A stretch of 64,000 bases of DNA, from contig JAKGHH010000005.1 in the NCBI GenBank assembly GCA_022828595.1, positions 30,888,193 to 30,952,192 of the forward strand, written 5' to 3'. The position numbers and the translations under genes were made by a program. The notes beneath the pieces were generated by a model. It was not told where the DNA came from. It saw only the letters and a program-made list of their open reading frames with translations, and did no database searches. Every line of letters starts with the position of its first letter. The first letter of the stretch is position 1. Positions 57,810-64,000 of this stretch are shown here, piece by piece. This DNA is from Nelumbo lutea (Eukaryota > Streptophyta > Magnoliopsida > Proteales > Nelumbonaceae).

Positions 57810-58135
57810 TCTTTGGGAAAATTTGCCACTTCAGGATAGTCCTATACACATTTCTCTCTGGTGTTGGTTATATTACTTAACTCCACTTGTTGATGCTCTA
57901 TCTGCTTTACAACTTTTGAAAGTTCTCCAGTAAAAGACATGGTCATGGTCTCTTCCTTGGTGAGGTGCTGCTTTCTTATCTTTAATATAGCCTATGAAAC
58001 ATCTCCAATTGATGGTCACTTTCTTGGGCTTTTGGGGAGGCACCTACAAGCAATGCTGGAAAGGAGCCCCACTTCCTTAAGGTTGCACCTCCCAACAAGT
58101 TGCTTATCAAGTATTTCATCCACACCATCTGAGCT
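57810..58135 (-). pseudogene. Receptor-like kinase last-exon pseudogene
   Basis: After an acceptor-like GAGCTCAG, the minus strand reads VDEILDKQLVGRCNLKEVG, then IACRCLPKSPRK, the end of a protein kinase domain (the invariant R-P-x-M-x-x-V block follows, as PSIGDVS). It continues with AILKIRKQHLTKEE, GELSKVVKQIEHQQVELSN and a stop. The tail resembles plant CRLK-type (calcium/calmodulin-regulated) receptor-like kinases. Two in-frame stops lie in the R-P-S and V-S-Q positions, each explained by a C-to-T change (CGA to TGA, CAG or CAA to TAG). Upstream kinase exons are not in the window. The exon may belong to a gene whose other parts lie beyond the copia to the right. Confidence 0.65.
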
Positions 58136-58864
58136 CATTGCCGCCGAGAGAGAGAGAGAGATCAGTGATGAATGCAAGATTCTTTGGCACCCACCATCCA
58201 CACCATCTACCAACCTATGTGTGCCACTCACCATTCCTATTCCTAGGGCATAGTCATCTCTAATTAATCCATGATTAATGCATATAAATAAAGACCAAGT
58301 GTTGATCCATGGTGAATAACATATAAATAAACATGACTTCATGCTTTGAAGAATACGCCATGATTTCTTTGACATAGACTTTCACTAATCTACTTTATTA
58401 TATGATTTCAATAGGGCAATTCAAATCAAATTCAGATATTTCTTCAGGGATTTATTATGATCAGTCCAACTTAATTTCAGCCCTTACTTTTACTAATAAC
58501 TGGCCATAAAAGTACCCCATCCAGCAAAAATAAACTACCCAAGCAAATGCTAATCTGAAGTCATCTCTATTTTAATAAATTCACAAATGGTGGGGGGGGG
58601 GGATTGAAGCTGGTTTAGGATCATTCAGATGCAAGCAAATTCAAAATGATAAACTTAGATCAATTGAGTTATGCAAACTTAAACGAACTCAGAATGAAAA
58701 CTGATCCTAGCATGTAATTATCCACAACTTGATTGAGCTTTTTGTTGTGAGTTATTTCAGTTGAAAAACAGCCCACTTGATGTGTGGAACTGTTTGAGAT
58801 TAGATGCAAACCAGAAAAGAGAACAAACAAGAGAAGTAGAGAAGAAAGAGCTGGCGGCAATGAG
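58136..58864. other. No gene seen
   Basis: Contains a (GA)n run at about 58147-58160 and a G run at about 58593. Nothing else recognised. Confidence 0.4.
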
Positions 58865-59101
58865 TGTTAGAGAGTAAGATGTTCGAACATAACCTCTCTC
58901 TAACACTCTAAACATCTTATTAATAAGTTAATCTTTGACAAATTACAGAGAGGCCCTTGAGAGAGCAGGAAAATACAAAAAACAGAATAATACAGAGTAT
59001 GGGCCCAGAATAAGGCCCACAACAGAGAGAAACATAACATAACATAACATAACATAACATGAACTAACTGTCTATGGGCCATTCGGCCCATCTTCTCTAC
59101 A
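58865..59101 (-). repeat. 3' LTR of copia-4
   Basis: 237 bp, TG and CA ends in minus orientation. It contains the pentanucleotide run (AACAT)6 at 59031-59060. The terminal TAACACTCT and AGAGAGTAAG words near 58868-58912 form a short inverted pair. Confidence 0.85.
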
Positions 59102-62100
59102 CTCCCCCTCAAGCTGAGCATAGATGTTAATCATGCCCAGCTTGCCAGTGTCATGTTGAAGCCTTGCCTTGGACATGCCCTTGGTGAGAAAATCTGCCAA
59201 TTGTCCGTCAGAAGTAATGAATGGAAGACACACTTCACCGGAGGAGACTCTTTCACGAATAAAGTGTCTATCAACCTCAATATGTTTGGTTCTATCATGT
59301 TGTACCGGGTTGTGAGCAATGTTGATGGCAGCCTGATTATCACAGTACAACATCATGGGTTTGTCATGATCTACCCCAAGTTCTTCCATTAATGACCTTA
59401 ACCACAACAATTCCGAGACTCCATGTGCCATGGCTCTATATTCTGCTTCGGCGGAGGATCGAGCCACAACTGTTTGTTTCTTACTCCTCCAAGAGACAAC
59501 ATTACCAGCCACCAGACTGCAATACCCTGAAGTAGATCTTCTATCATCAATATTTCCAGCCCAATCAGCATCCGTATAGGTTTCGAGTTTCAGATGACCA
59601 TGTTTGGCAAATAGAATTCCTTTTCCTGGAGAGCCTTTCAGATAGCACAAAATCCGTTCTGCTGCTGCCATATGGGTATCTCTAGGAGTATGCATGAACT
59701 GGCTAATGCAACTGACAGCATACGCAATATCTGGCCGAGTCATGCACAGGTACAAAAGCTTCCCAAGAAGTCTCTGAAAGACCCCTTTGTCTTCCAACAA
59801 AGTTCCATCCGAAGCTGAAAGTTTGTGACTCATATCAAGAGGAGTTGCAGCTGGTCTTGCACCCAATTTTCCAGTTTCAGACAACAAATCAAGGACATAT
59901 TTCCTCTGGGAAATAAGAATCCCATCCCTGGATCTGGCAACTTCTATGCCAAGGAAATATCTCAACTCCCCCAGATCCTTAATCTCAAATTCTGTACGGA
60001 GGAAAGACTTAAGGCCCAGAATGCCAGAGGCATCATCACCAGTCACTATAATGTCATCAACATACACAATGAGATACACTGCTAGAGACCCACTTTTCTT
60101 CACAAAAAGAGTATGATCTGACTGTGTCTGAACATAGCCGAATTTAACAAGTGCAGCTCTAAATCTCTCAAACCAGGCTCTAGGAGATTGTTTGAGGCCA
60201 TAAAGAGATTTCTTCAGTTTACATACCTTTCCTTGCATATCTTTCCCATACATTCCTGGAGGAAGACACATGTAGACCTCCTCATGTAAGTCACCATTTA
60301 GAAATGCATTCTTTACATCTAATTGATAGAGAGGCCAATCAAAGTGAGCTGCCAGAGATAAAAGAACCCTCACAGATGTCATCTTAGCAACAGGGGCAAA
60401 AGTCTCTAGATAGTCAATCCCATATGTCTGTGTGTATCCCTTTGCAACAAGTCTGGCCTTGTACCTCTCAATAGTCCCATCTGCCCTGTATTTAATGGTA
60501 AAAACCCACTTGCATCAAACTGGATCATTCCCTTCAGGCAAATCCACCACCTCCCAAGTACCATTTTCATGTAGAGCATCCATTTCAGCCTGCATGGCAT
60601 CTCTCCATTCTGGAATCCCAAGAGCTTCTGATACAGACCTAGGAATGGGGTTAGAAGCAACTGAAGAGAGGTAGGCACAATATGAAGGGGAAAGTAGGTC
60701 ATAAGAAAGGTGTTTGGAAATGCAGTGTGCAGTACATTTCCGCTTTCCTTTCCTAACAGCAATGGGGACATCAAGATCTGGGAAGGGGGATTCCAAGGGA
60801 GTTGAAGCAATACCTGTTATCTCATCCGTGATTGGGAGGGTATGAGCCTCATCTGTTGTAAGGGAAACCACTTGCTCATTCCTGGATCTCTGCCTTTGAT
60901 ACACTTTGGGATTATGGGTAGGACAAGGAGGTAAAGAAATAGGAGCACTAGGACAAGAGGAATGAAGTGGTTGATCCTCTTTTGATTCATTTTGTGAGGA
61001 TACAGATTTGTCAAGAGACTAAACTGGGACAGGAAGGGGAAGAGCAAAAACTTGTGACAGACTCTCCCCCTGTTGACAATGTCCTTCCTAAGGGGAACCA
61101 TAAAAAGGAGAAAGTTCATCAAAGGTAACATCCATAGAGACATGTCTGGTGCCAGTCTTTGGATCAAAACAACAATAACCCTTTTGTGTGGGGGAGTAAC
61201 CGAGGAAGATGCATTTGTGGGCTTTTGGTTCAAACTTGTGTCTCTGCACACTTGGAATGTGAACATAACAGGTACAACCAAACACACGAAGAGGAATTGG
61301 GAAGAGATCCTTATCTGGATGAAGAAGACTGAAGGGGGATTTAAACCCTAAAACCCTGGATGGCATACGGTTTATGAGATAGGTAGCAGTAAGTACAGCA
61401 TCACCCCAAAATCTTGTGGGAACATGTGAGGCAAATAAAAGGCTCCTTGCAACTTCAACAATATGTCTATTTTTTCTCTCAGCAATTCCATTTTGTTCAG
61501 GGGTTTTAACACAGGAGCTTTGGTGAATAACCCCCATGTCAGAGAGATACAAGGATAAGCTCTTCTCAAAATACTCTTTTGCATTGTCAGATCTGAAAAC
61601 CTTAATTCTGGTACCAAATTGAGTCAAAACAAGCTCATGAAATTGCCTCACAAGTCTCGGGACTTCATCTCGGGATTTCATTAAGTATATCCAAGTGAAT
61701 CTAGAAAAGTCATCAATAAACAGGATAAAGTATTTGTAGCCCCCCATAGAGGATAAGTGGTAAGGCCCCCACACATCAGAGTGTATAATATGAAAAAGAA
61801 AAGAGGATCTTTTATTGCTCACAGGGTAATTTTTTCTACAATGCTTTGACAACTGACATGACTCACAACTGAGACTGGACACACTGACTTCCTTAAACAG
61901 TTTAGGAAGCAAATGACTTAAAGTAGAAAAAGGTAAATGACCCAACCGACAATGACTCAACATAATTTGACTGACAGACTCTGAAGAAGTAGAACTGAAA
62001 GCAGCATTCTTGGGATGATCAAAGCATTGGCCAGGGGTGTCGAGCAAGTATATTCCATTCGCTTCATGGCCACTCCCAATCACCTTCCGAGACTTCAGGT

Positions 62101-62545
62101 CCTGAAACACACAGTGAGAAGGGAAAAATGTTACACATCAATTCAATGACTTGGTCAAGCTACTTACAGATAACAAGTTGGTATTTAACTTAGGTGCATG
62201 AAGAGTGGAAGATAAAAGTAAAGAGTCTGTAGGCTTGACAGTTCCCTTGCCAGAAATGGGGGCAAGAGAACCATCAGCTAAGGTGATTTTGTCACGACCA
62301 GGAAGCAAATCATATGACACAAACAAAGTGGAAAGGTTGGTCATGTGATCAGAAGCACCTGAGTCAATGATCCAAGGGGTCTTGGGATTACCTGAGGTAG
62401 ATGCATGGTTAGCAGAAGCCCTTATACCTGAGTGAGCAAATGCAGTGGTGGCTGGACTTCCAGAAGGGTTGGATGATGAAGTTACACCTTCAAGCTGGCT
62501 GATCATCCTTCCAAACTTCTCATAATCAGCTTTCATGGCTGCCAA
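59072..62545 (-). pseudogene. copia-4 pol polyprotein (protease, integrase, RT, RNase H) with four stops
   Basis: One frame holds all pol domains. Protease: WIIDSGASDHM at about 62365, D-S-G intact. Integrase: H-H-C-C zinc site (LSHCRLGHL, CESCQLSKH, 61970-61850), then catalytic D in HSDVWGP (about 61776), D in RSDNAKEY (about 61588) and E in QNGIAERKN (about 61479). Reverse transcriptase: WVFTIKYRADG onward, with YVDD at 60064-60053. RNase H: YTDADWAGN, SSAEAEYRAM, LYCDNQAA. Stops interrupt at 62138-62140 (TGA), 61088-61090 (TAG), 61019-61021 (TAG) and 60515-60517 (TGA). No frameshift was found in pol. The element cannot make a full polyprotein but might be mobilised in trans. Confidence 0.9.
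59102..59113 (-). other. Polypurine tract of copia-4
   Basis: CTTGAGGGGGAG on the minus strand, immediately before the 3' LTR. The pol frame reads through it (QLEGE) and stops inside the LTR. Confidence 0.85.
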
Positions 62546-63236
62546 TTGATACTGACCCCTTGAACCTGCACTTGCCTCCTGCTTTCTTCACTGCTGACCA
62601 AGGCATATGCTTGAGACAATGAAACATCTTCCTTGGACAAGATGTTTTGCTTTGTAATGTCATATTCAGAATTCAGTCCTGTCAAAAACTCAAAGACCCT
62701 ATTCCTTTCAACCAATTTCCTATATGTTTCAGCATCCTTAAGGGTATCCCATGTCACGGCCTCTATCAAATCAATCTCTTGCCATATAGATTTTAGGGCT
62801 GAGAAGTATGCTGCAAGTGACTTCTCCCCCTGTCTTAGATTCTTCACATCACTTCTTAGTTTGTAAGCTCTGGCAACATTCAACTTCTGGGAGTAAGTTT
62901 CTGCAACACTATCCCAGATTTCTTTAGCCGAGTTCATCCACAGGTGATGTTGGCTAATCTGTGGCTGCATTGAGTTCACAAGCCACCCAATCACTGTGTA
63001 ATTCTCCTGCACCCATTTCTCATAAGAGGGATCCTCCTCTGGGGAGCTTTCTTGCTCCCAGAGATAAATCCCCACTTTCCTCTACTGCAAATATGATTTT
63101 TTACGGATTGTGACCAGGCCAAATAATTGGTTCCATCCAGTTTAACTGTAGTTACAGCCAACAAGGAATCAGTTGTAGTTCCCAAATTATGTCCATATTC
63201 AGCAGTGCTCTTGTTCTCAATTTCTAAGAAGTCCAT
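62533..63236 (-). pseudogene. copia-4 gag, frameshifted and lacking the zinc knuckle
   Basis: It starts at ATG 63236: VKLDGTNYLAWSQSVKNHIC, then a one-base frameshift near 63045 into PSYEKWVQENYTVIGWLVN and SAKEIWDSVAETYSQ. The capsid domain is otherwise whole (LTGLNSEYDITKQNILSKE, LSQAYALVSSEE). Right after RRQVQVQ the sequence jumps to QLAAMKADYEKFG, which normally lies after the CCHC nucleocapsid knuckle, and no C-x2-C-x4-H-x4-C is present. A deletion of the nucleocapsid segment near 62560 best explains both this and the gag-pol frame change. Confidence 0.85.
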
Positions 63237-64000
63237 TATGTAACAACTTCAATTAGGGTTTCGGCAGGCCCTTAAAAGTGATTTGATTTCAAGGAACTCA
63301 GATTGAGTTGAACAATAGCAAACACAACAACACACAAAACTCAGTTCAGAACTGACAGCCGTGAGAACCAAGTTCGGTGGCAGCACTTTCAAAGAGGAGA
63401 AACCTTGATTCAGCCTTCAAGAAAAAGTAGTAGGCCTCCAAACAATATGTGTTCTTGGTTCCCAACAATAATTTCCCAAGGAGAACAAAGAAAAAAAAAC
63501 AGTCCACAGTACCTAAGAGGACTTTTTACAAACACTATGTATGCAACAGTCAACACTTCACTGTTAACAAGCAAAAATCACTTCAAGAACACTTTGTCTA
63601 GGTCCAAGAAGCAGCTGAACTAAAGTAGAGGCTTGTACCACTTAATTTAGATAAGTTTTTCAACAGTTTGGAAGCCCAATAACAGCTGAACCACACTTCC
63701 AGAATAACCTAGAAATCAGTCCAGCAACAGTGGGCCAAATGGAGGTGTGCTTTGAATGCTTTAACAGTCCTCCCAAATAACAAAAATAACTCAGCAAAGA
63801 ACTGAGAAAACAACTTACAGTATCTCTGGTTTGAACTTCAAACCAGGCCAAACACTTTGCTCTGAGCTAGCTTCGAAATCTAGCTTCGGAATCCCTTTTC
63901 TCTGATTTCAAATCAGGCTGAAAAACTTGCTCTCTGATTCCTCCTGGTCACCGAACCCTTCTCCAAGTGTATAGAAACTTGGGCACCCCCCAATGACCTC
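63237..64000 (-). other. 5' leader of copia-4
   Basis: No coding content beyond gag. On the minus strand it precedes the gag ATG and carries repeated words such as AGCTTCGGAATC/AGCTTCGAAATC and TGATTTCAAATCAG/GGTTTGAACTTCAAACC. No primer binding site is visible before the window ends. Confidence 0.5.

Larger units (their letters stand above)
58865..64000 (-). mobile_element. Relatively young copia retrotransposon (copia-4), runs off the window
   Basis: Minus strand. 3' LTR at 58865-59101, polypurine tract at 59102-59113, pol 59072-62545, gag 62533-63236, and a 5' leader from 63237 to the window end. The 5' LTR and primer site must lie beyond 64000. Pol keeps one reading frame for over 3.4 kb with only four stop codons, so it is the youngest LTR element here. 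Confidence 0.9.

Noticed and set aside
61073..61351. 92-codon plus-strand frame opposite copia-4
   Set aside because: Antisense reading of the integrase end of pol.
1..64000. tRNA, rRNA, CRISPR, riboswitches and bacterial-type operons
   Set aside because: None seen. The sequence is plant nuclear DNA; the tandem arrays have no constant-repeat/unique-spacer pattern, and tRNA-like words occur only as retroelement primer sites.

Overview
This is nuclear DNA from a flowering plant, most likely a woody dicot or another angiosperm with a large, repeat-rich genome. Plant-specific evidence is a DYW-class pentatricopeptide repeat (PPR) gene, Ty1/copia and Ty3/gypsy elements of plant type, L1-type LINE remnants ending in the plant RNase H domain, hAT, Tourist/Harbinger and CACTA ends, and a decayed copy of the plant autophagy gene ATG11. 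The only intact host gene I can support is the intronless PPR-DYW gene on the minus strand at 34736-37576. Almost everything else is mobile DNA at various stages of decay, much of it nested. || Layout. 1-2203: GC-rich block of four tandem-repeat types, probably part of an LTR element. 2203-13344: old gypsy-like element with two related LTRs and only gag between them; its 3' LTR is split by a 3.4 kb AT-rich insertion (9411-12851) that itself holds a hAT MITE with an 8-bp target duplication. 14769-20660: complete but badly decayed copia element (+), with a hAT-like MITE in gag. 20661-27300: AT-rich repeats, a possible solo LTR, LINE pieces on both strands, a foldback MITE, and a SINE with a long target duplication. 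27318-31330: front part of a copia (+) cut by a second copia (-), which is itself hit by a LINE (+) carrying a 213-codon RNase H frame. 31330-34100: an old LINE containing a younger LINE with a 17-bp duplication; the younger LINE contains a hAT-like element that contains a second hAT-like element, and separately a Mutator-type MITE. || 34736-37576: the PPR gene, followed on its 5' side by a hAT MITE (37858-38393). 38440-42064: a gypsy element with gag and protease but no reverse transcriptase, with a Tourist MITE in its 5' LTR. 42600-47545: LINE and copia fragments. 49036 onward: a CACTA end with subterminal repeats. 50240-53493: ATG11 pseudogene broken by a 1.9 kb solo LTR. 53998-55800: a 1.8 kb Harbinger-like element. 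57810-58135: last-exon pseudogene of a receptor-like kinase. 58865-64000: a comparatively young copia (-) running off the right edge; its pol stays in one frame apart from four stop codons. || How it works together: the intact gene should encode an organelle RNA-editing factor. The repeats form a datable record of insertions into insertions, several of them anchored by target-site duplications or by comparison with an uninterrupted sister copy inside the window. All homology statements come from reading the sequence and remembering families; no database search was run.
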